DNA of 64,000 bases from positions 1-64,000 of the forward strand of contig JACRCV010000099.1 of the NCBI GenBank assembly GCA_016218825.1, given 5' to 3'. Shown one piece after another: positions 27,790-37,196 of the stretch; within the stretch, counting starts at the first letter, position 1, and each line of letters opens with the position of its first letter. The notes beneath the pieces are model-generated. The model was not told the origin of the DNA, did no database searches, and worked only from the letters and a program-made list of their open reading frames with translations. Origin of the DNA: Deltaproteobacteria bacterium (lineage in GTDB: Bacteria > Myxococcota > XYA12-FULL-58-9). Both the position numbers and the translations under genes were made by a program.

Positions 27790-30108
27790 CTAACGCGCGC
27801 CCGCCGGCCGGCGCATCCCAGGTCGCGACACCGGCGCCGCCCCCGGCTGGGCGACCAGCTCGGTGAGCTTCATCTCGAACTCCTTGATGGCGCGCTCGCG
27901 GTTGGCGCGGGCCACCTCGGGGTCCTTGCGGCCCTGCTCGATCTGATCGAGCGCCTTGCGGAAGCTCTTCGCCGACTTCTTCACCTCGTCCATCTGCGCG
28001 TCGCTGAGCTTCGCGAGCTGTGGGTTCTTGCGCTTGAGCTCGGCGAGGTAGGAGTCGTCACTGCTGCTCGGGGTCGGCGTCGGGATGTCGAGGATCGACG
28101 TGGTCTCCGGCGTCGTGCCGTCGAGCTTGCCGTCGACGTCGTGCATCAAGCGCCGCATGTCGGGGTCGCCGACCGCGAACCGGAACGAGTCCTCGTGGGT
28201 GCGGCCGAGGAGCACGACCGGGTCGACGCTGACCAGGCGCGCGCCGCCGTGCTCGCGCTCGAGGGCGTTGGCGATGATGCCACGCTCTTCGGCCGACAGC
28301 GTCGGCAGCAGCCGGACCACGGCCTGGTACCAGCCTTCGCCCTCGTTGCGCTGCAGCGCGAGCTTGCCGTCTTTGAGGGCGCCGCTCTTGTCCAGGGTCG
28401 TGACGATCGACTGAATCCGATGGGCGCGTTCGAGGTACTGCCGCAAGTCTTCGGGTGCGCTCGCCGGGTTCATCCGCATCACGTAGTCGGCGACCGACTC
28501 GCCGGGCTGTCGCGTGAAGTCGGTTTGGCCCATCGCCTCGGCGAAGACCCGCGCCGCCTTGAGGTCGCCCCAGCTGCAGCCGAGGGTCGGCACCGCGGCG
28601 TACAGCGGGCCGCAGAGGCCACCGGCGCTCAAGCTCAGGGTACGCCCGAACAACCCTTTGGCCTCGGCCGTGGAGGTGGCCGGCGTCAGCTGCAGCTCGA
28701 ACGAGCCGGCCGCGGCGCCCTCGGGGCCGGGCGGGGCCGCCATCGGAATGCGCCAGCCGGTGTTGGCGTTGGCTTCGGGGGTCATCGTGAACGACGCCGG
28801 CTCGAAGCGCGCCGCCGTCCAGATCTTGTTGGCGATCCCGGTCTGCAGGGTCTGCAGCTGTTCGGGGCTCAAGAGCTTCGGCCACGCGCTTGCGCCCTGC
28901 AGCCGGTCGAGCGCCTGCGCGGCGCGGCGCCGCAGATCGAAGCGCAGCACGTGCGCCGCCGGGCTCGGCGCCGGGGCGCCGTCCACCGCCGGGGTCGGCG
29001 GCGTGGTGCGGTCGTACTTCTCCCGTTTGATCTCGGCGACGTACGCCGCCATGCGCTCGGCGCTCGGCAGGTACAGCGGCGTCCGACCGCCCCGGTTCAG
29101 CTCGTAGACGACCTGGGTCATGATCGCGAGCTCGAGCTCGGCGTCCGCCGGCGGCAGCTGCAGCAAGCGCTCGCGATCCGCGAACGCCACCGCGTCCATC
29201 ACGTTTTGGGTGACCTGCAATTGCAGCGCCTGGCCGAAGACCGGCGTTGCGCTCACCTTGGCCGGGTCACACCCCGCCGCGATGACCGCCGCGGCGATCT
29301 CCGGCGGCGGCGTGGCCGGCACCGCTTGTGTCTCTTGTCTGAAGTGGTTGCCCACCAGCCGCGCCAGCTCTTCGAGCTTCGGCACCGCGACGACCGGAGG
29401 CAGCCCGGGGCCGAGATTCACGCGCTTCAAGAGCGCGGTGACGATCGCCTTCTCGTCGCTGCTCAAGGCGAGGCCCGACAGCTCTCGATCGACGAACGTG
29501 CTCCAGGTATCACCGGCCCGCGGCACGCTGACGTGGTAGCCGCCGAGCTGCTTCTCGATGCCGCGCACGATGTCCGCCGTCATCCCCGACGGTGTCTTGG
29601 CGTCGGCGGCCCGCGCGGCGGCGCGATCGCTGTGATACTGAAGGTAGAGCGCCTCCGGCTTCCAGACCGTGATCTTGTCCGGCAACGGCTGGTCTTTGCC
29701 GAGGTTGTTCAGCGCGCGTACGAAGTCGACCAACTCCGAGGAGACGCTGCCGCCGTAGTGCTTGGCCAAGACCTGCGCCAGCGTCGCGCCGGCCTCGACG
29801 CGCAGCGGCGTGCCGGGTTTCAGGGTCTTCACCGGCGCGCTGGCGACCAGGTGGCCGTCGCCGCTCGCCTTGGTCTGCAAACCCTTCTCGAAGCCTGTGG
29901 GCTGCGGCGCAGACTCGTCGACGGCCGTGGGCTTGGCGTCGTGAACCACGACGTCCTGGGGTGGGGTCTCGGTCTTCTGTTGGCCCTGGACCTGGCCGAC
30001 CTGCCGCTCTTCGACCTGCTCGGTCTCCTGCCGGCTGCCGACCTCCTGCTTGCCCGCGACCCCATGGTCTTTGTTGACGACGGCCGGCCTGTTGTTGGTG
30101 ACCACCAT
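27790..30108 (-). CDS. Large Ala-rich protein with LysM-like segments, unknown function
   Basis: The 772-residue product has no signal peptide. The first 90 residues are polar, low in complexity and rich in Gln, Val, Glu and Lys. Two later segments, around residues 100-150 (A-G-A-T-L-A-Q-V-L-A-K-H-Y-G-G) and 205-260 (R-A-G-D-T-W-S-T-F-V), look like LysM repeats, which bind peptidoglycan-type sugars. The rest is mixed helix and strand without a recognised family, and the C-terminal 60 residues are a charged helix. A purine-rich AGGGGAAAAG precedes the ATG. Absence of a leader suggests another export route or a cytoplasmic role. LysM assignment is tentative. Confidence 0.55.
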   Translation of the reverse strand: MVVTNNRPAVVNKDHGVAGKQEVGSRQETEQVEERQVGQVQGQQKTETPPQDVVVHDAKPTAVDESAPQPTGFEKGLQTKASGDGHLVASAPVKTLKPGTPLRVEAGATLAQVLAKHYGGSVSSELVDFVRALNNLGKDQPLPDKITVWKPEALYLQYHSDRAAARAADAKTPSGMTADIVRGIEKQLGGYHVSVPRAGDTWSTFVDRELSGLALSSDEKAIVTALLKRVNLGPGLPPVVAVPKLEELARLVGNHFRQETQAVPATPPPEIAAAVIAAGCDPAKVSATPVFGQALQLQVTQNVMDAVAFADRERLLQLPPADAELELAIMTQVVYELNRGGRTPLYLPSAERMAAYVAEIKREKYDRTTPPTPAVDGAPAPSPAAHVLRFDLRRRAAQALDRLQGASAWPKLLSPEQLQTLQTGIANKIWTAARFEPASFTMTPEANANTGWRIPMAAPPGPEGAAAGSFELQLTPATSTAEAKGLFGRTLSLSAGGLCGPLYAAVPTLGCSWGDLKAARVFAEAMGQTDFTRQPGESVADYVMRMNPASAPEDLRQYLERAHRIQSIVTTLDKSGALKDGKLALQRNEGEGWYQAVVRLLPTLSAEERGIIANALEREHGGARLVSVDPVVLLGRTHEDSFRFAVGDPDMRRLMHDVDGKLDGTTPETTSILDIPTPTPSSSDDSYLAELKRKNPQLAKLSDAQMDEVKKSAKSFRKALDQIEQGRKDPEVARANRERAIKEFEMKLTELVAQPGAAPVSRPGMRRPAGAR

Positions 30109-30413
30109 GACTTTTCCCCTGGTCCAAGGAGAGCTCGCTCACCCTCTCCTATACACCGTCGCGCGTCCGTGTGCCTACACGTCACCCAGTATCCCAAGTT
30201 ATCGGCGCCCACGCCTAGATCGTTGCGTCATTATTCTCCCGCAAGAAGTGGCTGGCACCTGTGAGGGGCACCTGTGAGGCCCCGCAAGAAGTGGCTGGCA
30301 CCTGTGAGGGGCACCTGTGAGGGCGAGGGCTTTCCTCGTGACGCGCCGTGTCACTGGTGGTCGCAAAGCAGCCGTGCTAGGAAATGCTCGGACCATCACT
30401 GACGGAGCAACCC
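30109..30413. other. Intergenic region carrying a tandem repeat
   Basis: This 305-nt divergent spacer lies between the large LysM-like gene and the acyl-CoA dehydrogenase. It holds the repeat described at 30238-30322. AT-rich sequence near 30110-30240 (for example ATTATTCT at about 30229) could contain the leftward promoter. No convincing ORF or RNA gene was seen. Confidence 0.5.
30238..30322 (+). repeat. Tandem duplication, 43-bp period, with internal GGCACCTGTGAG units
   Basis: A 42-bp sequence beginning CCCGCAAGAAGTGGCTGGCA occurs at 30238-30279 and again, identically, at 30281-30322. Each copy contains GGCACCTGTGAG twice, 14 bp apart, so four short units are stacked within about 70 bp. 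CACCTG is an E-box-like palindrome-related core; whether any protein binds is unknown. Confidence 0.85.
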
Positions 30414-32252
30414 ATGCCTGATTTCATCGCCGACCTTCGTGACATCAAGTTCGCGCTCATCGAGCAGGCCGGCATCGAGAAGCTGTTCAAGACCGAGAAG
30501 CACAAGGAGCTCGACCGCGGCACGGTGGAGTCGATCCTCGACGAGGCCTACAAGTTCGCGCGCGAGGTGTTGGCGCCGATCAACGCGGTCGGCGACGCCG
30601 ACGGCGCCAAGTTCGACAAGGCCACCGGCAAGGTGACGCTGCCCAAGGGCTTCAAGGAGGCGTTCGGGCTTTATCGCGAGAACGGCTGGCTCGGGTTCTC
30701 GGCGAGCACCGAGTGGGGCGGCCAGGGGATGCCGTACGCGCTGCAGATCGCGGCGAACGACCTGTTCTTCGGCGCCTGCCTGGCGTTCTGTCTCGAGGCG
30801 CTGCTCACCACCGGCGCCGCGCACCTGGTCGAGACCTTCGGCAACGACGAGCTCAAGAAGATCTTTCTCGAGAAGATGTACACCGGCGTCTGGGCCGGGA
30901 CGATGTGCCTGACCGAGCCGGGCGCCGGCTCCGACGTCGGCGCCTGTCGCACCAAGGCGAAGAAAGAGGGCGACCACTACGCCATCGAGGGCGAAAAGAT
31001 CTTCATCAGCTACGGCGAGCAGGACCTCACCCCCAACATCTGCCACGCGGTGTTGGCGCGCATCGAGGGCGCCCCCGAGGGCACCAAGGGCCTGTCGCTG
31101 TTCCTGGTGCCCAAGGTGCGGGTGAAGGCCGACGGCTCTCTGGGCGAGCCGAACGACGTGGTCTGCTCGGGCATCGAGCACAAGATGGGCATCCACGCCT
31201 CGCCGACCTGCGCCCTGGTCTTCGGCGGCAACGGCAAGTGCCACGGCTATCTGCTCGGCGAAGAGCACAAGGGCATGCGGGCGATGTTCCAGATGATGAA
31301 CGAGGCCCGCATCGACGTCGGGCTCCAGGGCGCGGCGCTCGCCAACGCCGCCTACCAGCTCGCCCTGGCCTTCGCGCGCGAGCGCAAACAGGGCAAGAAC
31401 TTGGTCACCGGGAAGGACGCGACGATCCTCGAGCATCCGGACGTGCGCCACATGTTGATGTGGCAGAAGGCGATCGCCGAGGGCTGCCGCGCCTTGCTGT
31501 TGCGCACCGCGATCTTCGAGGACCTCGCCAACACCAGCGCCAGCGAAGAAGACCGCAACCGCTACAACGGCCTGGTCGAGATCTTGACGCCGATCTGCAA
31601 GGCCTACGCCTCGGATCAGGGCTTCCGCTCCGCCGAGCTGTCGCTGCAGACGATGGGCGGCTACGGCTATCTAAAGGAGTACGGCGTCGAGCAGTACCTG
31701 CGCGACAACAAGATCGCGTCGATCTACGAAGGCACGAACGGCATCCAGGCGCTCGACCTGATGGGGCGCAAGCTGCCGGCCAAGGGCGGCGCCGACTTCA
31801 AGAGCCTCATCACCTTGATGAGCGAGCTGACCCAGAAGTACGCCAAGCACCCGACGCTCGGGCCCGAGGTCGGGATCTTGGCGCAGGCGCGCGACGTGCT
31901 CGTGGACGTGTCGATGTTCTTCGCCGCCGAAGGGGCGAAGAAGCCGCTCTTGCCGGTGCTGAACGCCACGGTCTATCTCGACCTGTTCGGCCAGGTCGTG
32001 GTCGGCTGGCTGCTGATCGAGCAGGCGACCTTGGCGATGCCGCGCTTGGACGCCATCCTCAAGGCCAAGGGCGTGAGCCTCACCGACGCCGCGGCGCTGC
32101 AGAAGCTGTGCGACGCCGACGCCGACGCCAAGTTCTACGCCGGCAAGGTGAAGGTCGCGCAGTTCTACGCCCGCCGCGCGCTGACCCAGTGCGCCGCCAA
32201 GGCCGCGGTGCTGAAGGCCGGCGACCAGTCGGCGCTCGAGGTCGCGCTGTAG
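30414..32252 (+). CDS. Acyl-CoA dehydrogenase
   Basis: The 612-residue flavoenzyme introduces the first double bond of fatty acyl-CoA in beta-oxidation. It has the long (about 600-residue) subfamily layout: an N-terminal helical domain, L-T-E-P-G-A-G-S-D-V-G for FAD and substrate binding, and the catalytic base Glu439 in I-Y-E-G-T-N-G-I-Q-A-L-D. A C-terminal extension (about 470-612) is typical of the acetyl-CoA-dehydrogenase-like C-terminal domain. GGAG precedes the ATG at 30414. It stands alone with no electron-transfer flavoprotein or thiolase gene beside it. Chain-length preference cannot be read from the sequence. Confidence 0.92.
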   Translation: MPDFIADLRDIKFALIEQAGIEKLFKTEKHKELDRGTVESILDEAYKFAREVLAPINAVGDADGAKFDKATGKVTLPKGFKEAFGLYRENGWLGFSASTEWGGQGMPYALQIAANDLFFGACLAFCLEALLTTGAAHLVETFGNDELKKIFLEKMYTGVWAGTMCLTEPGAGSDVGACRTKAKKEGDHYAIEGEKIFISYGEQDLTPNICHAVLARIEGAPEGTKGLSLFLVPKVRVKADGSLGEPNDVVCSGIEHKMGIHASPTCALVFGGNGKCHGYLLGEEHKGMRAMFQMMNEARIDVGLQGAALANAAYQLALAFARERKQGKNLVTGKDATILEHPDVRHMLMWQKAIAEGCRALLLRTAIFEDLANTSASEEDRNRYNGLVEILTPICKAYASDQGFRSAELSLQTMGGYGYLKEYGVEQYLRDNKIASIYEGTNGIQALDLMGRKLPAKGGADFKSLITLMSELTQKYAKHPTLGPEVGILAQARDVLVDVSMFFAAEGAKKPLLPVLNATVYLDLFGQVVVGWLLIEQATLAMPRLDAILKAKGVSLTDAAALQKLCDADADAKFYAGKVKVAQFYARRALTQCAAKAAVLKAGDQSALEVAL

Positions 32253-32426
32253 GCGGCGCGTCAGCGTCGCAGCTCCGGCCGCGCGGTCGGGATGAGGTGC
32301 GCCAGAGCGCCGCGATCTCGCCGAACACGTGACTCGCGCGTTCGGCAGCTCGGCTGCCGTCGCCTCCGCACCGGTTGTGCCGTGGGCGCCGATGCCCTAC
32401 AACCGGACGACTCGGGGAGGGGCTCG

Positions 32427-33026
32427 TTGCTCACGCTCGCGCCAATGATCGCCGTCGTCGCCCTCGCGGGCTCGCCGCCCTTCGTCGCACCCCGGCCCGC
32501 GCGGCTGCCGGCGCTGGTCGCGGAGGCCAGAGAGCCGTCGGCACCGAGGCCCGAGGCACCGGAGTGGCAGGAGGTGGCGCCGCCGGTCGAGGCCGACACC
32601 CACGCCGCCTTCGAGCCCTTGGTCTCGAGCCCGCGCGGCCTCACCGCCGGGCTGCGCCTCGACAGTGATTGGATCGCAGTCAAAGACGGCGTCGGCTCCG
32701 CCCCGGTGATCGCCGCCAACTGGAGCGGTCGCGAGGTCGGCGTCGCCACGGCGCTGACCATCACCCGCCCGATCGGTTGGCGGCTCGAAGGCCGCTTGTA
32801 TCCGTGGCCCCGCGGCGGCGTGCGTCCGTTCGCCGGTCTCGGCGCGGCGCTGTTCTGGCCGGACGTCGCGGTGCGGGCGGTCGCCGGCGGCGAATGGAAG
32901 CCGTGGGGTCCGGTGGTCGTGCAGCTCGACGTCGCCTTCGAGCGCTTCGTCAGAACGTCGCCGGCGTTTCGCAGCAGCGCCCTCGTCGTCGGCGTCGGGG
33001 TCGGCTACAACTTCCTCAACTTCTGA
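32427..33026 (+). CDS. Putative outer-membrane beta-barrel protein
   Basis: The product of about 199 residues begins with a hydrophobic leader (L-T-L-A-P-M-I-A-V-V-A-L-A-G) and a Pro/Ala/Glu linker of about 50 residues. A short barrel-like domain follows, with G-V-R-P-F-A-G-L-G-A-A-L-F-W-P-D and the C-terminal V-G-V-G-V-G-Y-N-F-L-N-F ending in Phe, as outer-membrane proteins do. The TTG at 32427 is chosen because GGGAGG lies 6 nt before it and because it starts the leader; the open frame further upstream is Arg-rich and not coding. Function unknown. Confidence 0.65.
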   Translation: MLTLAPMIAVVALAGSPPFVAPRPARLPALVAEAREPSAPRPEAPEWQEVAPPVEADTHAAFEPLVSSPRGLTAGLRLDSDWIAVKDGVGSAPVIAANWSGREVGVATALTITRPIGWRLEGRLYPWPRGGVRPFAGLGAALFWPDVAVRAVAGGEWKPWGPVVVQLDVAFERFVRTSPAFRSSALVVGVGVGYNFLNF

Positions 33027-33073
33027 GCGTGACCCTGAGCCGTCTTGCGTTATCTTCGCCGCGTGGAGGGACG

Positions 33074-33346
33074 ATGACCGCAAAGAAATCGGAGCGCCTC
33101 TCGGCTGCCTATGACACGCTGAAGCGATTCGGGTTCGATGCCCGGGGCATCGAGTCGCACGCGGAGCTGGTTGCGGGGTTCCAGCCGCTGCGCGAGCAAT
33201 ACAAAGACCAGCCGGACGGACGCGCGGCGACCTACGACACCGCCATTCGCCCGGCGTTCGTCGCGATCGCCAACGGCATCAAGAAGATCCACCCGAAGCT
33301 GCACCGCAACGAGAGCACCCGCATCATTCCGGGTCGCGGGCGCTGA
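33074..33346 (+). CDS. Small hypothetical protein
   Basis: The 90-residue basic protein begins M-T-A-K-K-S-E-R and is predicted mostly helical, with a Lys/Arg-rich C-terminus ending G-R-G-R. GGAGGG lies 3 nt before the ATG. It has no signal peptide. Its 3' end overlaps the convergent Kelch gene by 23 nt. I do not recognise a family. Confidence 0.6.
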   Translation: MTAKKSERLSAAYDTLKRFGFDARGIESHAELVAGFQPLREQYKDQPDGRAATYDTAIRPAFVAIANGIKKIHPKLHRNESTRIIPGRGR

Positions 33347-34454
33347 GGCGCTGCACTTGCTTTGATTCCCGCGCGGGCGTTGCATCCGCGCGCCGCGCCG
33401 CGCGCCGCAGGAGCCCGAGCACCGCGAGCGCCGCGAACGGCATCCCGTCGCCGGTGGCGGCACAGCTCAGGTGCGAGCGCTGTTTCAGGTACTCCCAGGT
33501 GTCACCGAGCGGCGTCGCGTCGGTGACACCGCCGTAGAGGAGCGCGCGCCGCCGGCCGCGGTCGAAGGCCAGGCTCGCGAAGCGCCGCGCCGCCGGGCCT
33601 TGGTCGGGAGTGGTCTCTTCCCAGCGGTCGCCGTCCCACTCCCAGACGTCGCCGAGGTCCGCGTGCTGCGGCTTGTCGCCGCTCATGAAGCGGTACTGGC
33701 CGCCGTGGAGGATGACGCGGGCCCGCTCGGGGTCGTAGACCATGCTGTGGTGGGCGCGCGCCGGCGGTGCCGGCTCCGAGGAGCGCTGGCGCCAGGCGGC
33801 GCCGTCGAAGGCCCAGGTGTCGGCGAAGTACTCGATCCCGGAGTAGCCGCCGAACAACACCATCTCGCCCTGCGCCTCGTCGAAGGCCATCGCCGCGCCG
33901 ACCCGCGCCGCCGGACCGGTGACGTAGATGCTCGTCCAGCTGCTGCCGTCGAAGGTCCAGGTGTCGCCGAGCTCGCCGGTGGGGGTGCTCGGGGTCGAGA
34001 CCCCGAAGCCGCCGAACAGCAGCAGGCGCTCGCGGTCGCGGTCGTAGGCGAGCGCGAACAGCTCGCGGGGCACCGGGCCGCCGCTCGCCAGCTGTTGCCA
34101 GACGTCACCGTCGAAGGCCCAGGTGTCGGAAAGCACGGTGGCGGTCGTGGCGCCGGGGTCGATGTACCAGCCGCCGAACATCACGACCTTCTCGAGGCCG
34201 GGATCGAAGGCCATGCCGCCGTAGGCGCGGGCGCTGGGGTTGACCGCCGGCGACACTTGCCAGCGGCTGCCGTCGTGCTCCCAGACCTCGTTGACCAGCA
34301 TGCCGCCGGAGGCGCCGCCGTAGATCACGACCACGTCCCGCGCTTCATCGTAGGCGACGACCGCGCCGCCACGCGCCACCGGTGACGGCTCCGGCGTCGC
34401 GTGCAGCCAGCGCTCGGAGCCGCCCAACAACAGAGTGACGAGGAGAGCCCCCAT
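33324..34454 (-). CDS. Secreted Kelch-repeat protein
   Basis: The 376-residue product has a signal peptide and about six Kelch-type blades, each with a pattern like M-A-F-D-x-x-x-x-x-x-V-M/L-F-G-G and a following D-T-W-x-F/W-D-G-x-x-W. It should fold as a beta-propeller in the periplasm or on the surface and act in binding. After the last blade a Cys is followed by a hydrophobic stretch (F-A-A-L-A-V-L-G-L-L) and an Arg cluster, like a weak MYXO-CTERM-type sorting signal, though a further 20 residues follow. Confidence 0.8.
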   Translation of the reverse strand: MGALLVTLLLGGSERWLHATPEPSPVARGGAVVAYDEARDVVVIYGGASGGMLVNEVWEHDGSRWQVSPAVNPSARAYGGMAFDPGLEKVVMFGGWYIDPGATTATVLSDTWAFDGDVWQQLASGGPVPRELFALAYDRDRERLLLFGGFGVSTPSTPTGELGDTWTFDGSSWTSIYVTGPAARVGAAMAFDEAQGEMVLFGGYSGIEYFADTWAFDGAAWRQRSSEPAPPARAHHSMVYDPERARVILHGGQYRFMSGDKPQHADLGDVWEWDGDRWEETTPDQGPAARRFASLAFDRGRRRALLYGGVTDATPLGDTWEYLKQRSHLSCAATGDGMPFAALAVLGLLRRAARRADATPARESKQVQRLSARDPE

Positions 34455-34552
34455 CGGTCGCTCATATCACGGCGGCCGCGGCGTTAAAGGGGGCGCCGGT
34501 CTTGGCGCCGGTCTTGGACGAACGCCCGGGGTCCGCAGGTCGACCGCGGCGG

Positions 34553-36841
34553 TCAGTAGATGCTCTGACCGCCGCAGCTGAGCACGAAGAGCGAAAATGC
34601 CGGCAGGCTGACGCTGCCCGTCTGGGTCTCGGTCGTCGACGCGACCGTGGGGGTCGCGCGGCTGTCGGGGCCGGGGGCGCTGTAGAGGTCCCAGGTCGCG
34701 CCGCCGCGGCACACCGAGTCGATCTGCAACTGCTGCGACTCGTTGCCGAGGTTGACGCCGATCACTCGCGCCGCCCGGGTCGTCAGGCCGCTGCTCTTGA
34801 CCACCACCGCCTGCAGCGCCGGGAAGCCGGGGGCGCCGGGCGCCGCGGGGTTGCCGTCCGGGTCGCGCCAGGCGGCGTCGGAGAGCGCCAGCGGGCGGGC
34901 GACGTTCGCGAACCGCGCCGCGCTGCCGCTCTGGAAGCGCAGCGCGTGGGCGATCGCCGCGAACACCGTCCCGGAGAGTGTCAGCGTCGGCCCGGGGCCG
35001 GTGCGGACGACGCGGTAGTTCGGCTCGCCGAGAACGTTGTGGAGCACGGCCATCTCGACGCCCTGCTCGCCGATGAGACGCAGGGTCATCGACGCCACCG
35101 TCAGCGCGTGCGCCCAGGTGCCGGCGATCTCGCTGCCGGTCGACAGGTCGTGGGTGTTGTACTCGGTGAACCACACCTTGCGTTGTTGGGAGCGAATCGT
35201 CGCGATCGCCTGCCGCGCCGCCGCCCACGAGTCGTGCACCAGGAAGAAGGCGCGGGCGTAGGGGTCGGCGCCGGCCAAGCCCGCGTCGCGCAGCGGCACG
35301 TAGTAGTGCAGAGTCACCGCCGCCACCTGGCTCTTGTCGACGCCGTCCAAGACGCTCTGGGTCCAGCCGGGCTTGCCGAGCGCGCCCACCGCGGCGAGGC
35401 GCGCCGCCGGAAACCGAGCCTTCACCGCCGTGGCAAAGCGATTGGCGGTGCGGACGTACTCCGCGACCGTCGGGAACCGGGTGCGGTTGTCGTTCGCCAG
35501 GCTGTCGCCGTCGGCGCTGACCGCGTTTTGCACCCCGGGCAGATAGAGCTCGTTGCCGAGCTCGACCAGTTCTACCGGCATGCCGACGCGGTCCGCGGCG
35601 CCGAGCATCTTGAGCTGCCAGTCGAGCTGCGCGGTGAGGAGGCTTTGATCGGTGGGCTCGAGCACGGTGTCGCGGTAGGTCAACAGGTTGAGCATGAACA
35701 GCGGCGTGGTTTGGGTGTTGTCGATCGCGTACTTGAATTCGGGCACGCCGTTCGCGAACGGCACGTCGGCGCCGCGCGCCGCGAGCCGGTCCATCAGCCA
35801 ACCGTGTCCCTGGCCCGACACCTTGGTCCAGTCGTAGTAGTTGCCGACCGTGCCGCCCGGCAGGCGCAGGGTCGCGGGCGCCGCGGCCCGGACTCCGTCG
35901 ATGAGCTCGGCATCGGTCCAGCCCGGGCCTTTGAAGTTGTTGCCGTTCAGCCCGAGGAAATAGGGCTCGAGCCCGTGCGCGTTGCCGGCGCCGGTCACCG
36001 TCACCACCGGCCGCGGACAACCCGCCGCGGTCAGGGCGCAGCCGTCCGGTACGCAGACCGGCCACAGCGGACAGGGCGCGGCGAAGCACTCGGTAGGTCG
36101 CATCTCGCAGTGCGTGCCTTGGACGCAGGTCACGTTGTCACAGGTCAGGGTGGGGTCCGGCACACAGGCAGGTCGGGGCGGGCAGGGCGTGCCGAAGCAC
36201 TCGGTGGGCGGCATCTCGCAGTGGGTGCCTTGGACGCAGATCACGTTGTCGCAGGTCAAAGGGTCCGGCACGCAGGTGGGCAGCGGCGGACAGGGGGCGC
36301 GGAAGCACTCGACCTGCTGCAGCTCGCAGTGGCTGCCGGGGTAGCAGGTCACCCGGTCGCACGACGGCTCGGTCACGGGCACGCACTGGCCGTCGACGCA
36401 GCGGCCCCGCGTGCCCCAGGTGACGCAGTCGGCGTCGGCGCTGCAGCGGCTCGCTTCCGGTGCGCACGACGAGTGCACCACCGCGCCGTTGACGTAGGCG
36501 CACACCATGCAGTCCGGGTCGGGGATCTCGATCACCTCGCAGACGACCGCGCTCGCGTCACACCCCTGGTCGAGGACGTCGCCGTTGTCCAGCGTGCACT
36601 GCTGGCAGGTGGTGCCGGTCGAGCTGTCGATGCTGATCAGGAGGGTTTGGCACGCCCCACCATACGGGAGCGCGGTGCAGGCGCCGCTGGCGTCGCAGTA
36701 CTGCAGGTCGCCGTTCGCGAGCCGCGCGAGGGTAAGCGTCGTGTCGCCGACCCCGACCTCGCCGAGCGATGCCTCGCCGACGCAAGCCGTAAGGCCGATC
36801 CCCCATGACCACAACAGCGCCCGAAGCATGGTCTGTTTCAT
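34553..36841 (-). CDS. Lipoprotein glycoside hydrolase with three Cys-rich repeats
   Basis: This 762-residue lipoprotein (acylated Cys20 in L-T-A-C) has three Cys-rich repeats beginning at Cys161, Cys197 and Cys234. Each is about 36 residues and has the core C-x-x-V-x-C-x-x-G-x-H-C-E. The C-terminal 500 residues look like a clan GH-A TIM barrel: Glu431 in L-G-N-E-L-Y as acid/base and Glu560 in W-F-T-E-Y-N as nucleophile, 129 residues apart, as in arabinofuranosidase- or xylosidase-type families. A beta-sandwich of about 90 residues closes the protein. GAGAGG precedes the ATG. It probably cuts a polysaccharide outside the cell; the exact substrate cannot be told. No transporter genes lie beside it. 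Confidence 0.75.
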   Translation of the reverse strand: MKQTMLRALLWSWGIGLTACVGEASLGEVGVGDTTLTLARLANGDLQYCDASGACTALPYGGACQTLLISIDSSTGTTCQQCTLDNGDVLDQGCDASAVVCEVIEIPDPDCMVCAYVNGAVVHSSCAPEASRCSADADCVTWGTRGRCVDGQCVPVTEPSCDRVTCYPGSHCELQQVECFRAPCPPLPTCVPDPLTCDNVICVQGTHCEMPPTECFGTPCPPRPACVPDPTLTCDNVTCVQGTHCEMRPTECFAAPCPLWPVCVPDGCALTAAGCPRPVVTVTGAGNAHGLEPYFLGLNGNNFKGPGWTDAELIDGVRAAAPATLRLPGGTVGNYYDWTKVSGQGHGWLMDRLAARGADVPFANGVPEFKYAIDNTQTTPLFMLNLLTYRDTVLEPTDQSLLTAQLDWQLKMLGAADRVGMPVELVELGNELYLPGVQNAVSADGDSLANDNRTRFPTVAEYVRTANRFATAVKARFPAARLAAVGALGKPGWTQSVLDGVDKSQVAAVTLHYYVPLRDAGLAGADPYARAFFLVHDSWAAARQAIATIRSQQRKVWFTEYNTHDLSTGSEIAGTWAHALTVASMTLRLIGEQGVEMAVLHNVLGEPNYRVVRTGPGPTLTLSGTVFAAIAHALRFQSGSAARFANVARPLALSDAAWRDPDGNPAAPGAPGFPALQAVVVKSSGLTTRAARVIGVNLGNESQQLQIDSVCRGGATWDLYSAPGPDSRATPTVASTTETQTGSVSLPAFSLFVLSCGGQSIY

Positions 36842-37196
36842 CACGTCCCACCTCTCCTCGTCGATCGCCCCCACGCGCGAGCCGATGACCCCACCGACCC
36901 GACTCGCGATGTCCGTTGCAACAACAGATCCAACTCCAAGACCGCGTTTTGACGGGTGTTTGAGCGGCACCGGCCCACCGCTCGTCGGGGCCTCTTGCCC
37001 GCAGCTGGGGACATCGAGCCCCGCATCGACCCCTGCCCATGTCGCGTCTGTGACCTCGCTCACGGCAGCGTGTGATCTAGATGAATCGTACAATCACTCG
37101 GTTAGGAGAATGCCGATCTTGGTACGAAGCCTGCAAACTGGCGGGCGCGGCGGTTGTTGGCCGCCGAATAGAATTCTCGAGCCATAGGAGGCGAAG
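36842..37196. other. Divergent intergenic region
   Basis: This 355-nt spacer separates the glycosidase and the small membrane protein. It should hold both promoters. AT-richer sequence around 37070-37135 (for example GATCTAGATGAATCG) is the best candidate for the rightward one, but no convincing -35/-10 pair could be fixed. A CGGCGG/CCGCCG stem with a 7-nt loop lies near 37150-37168. No gene seen. Confidence 0.4.

Noticed and set aside
30238-30322. The 42-bp direct repeats as a CRISPR array
   Set aside because: The copies are adjacent with a 1-bp gap and no unique spacers, and there are no cas genes.
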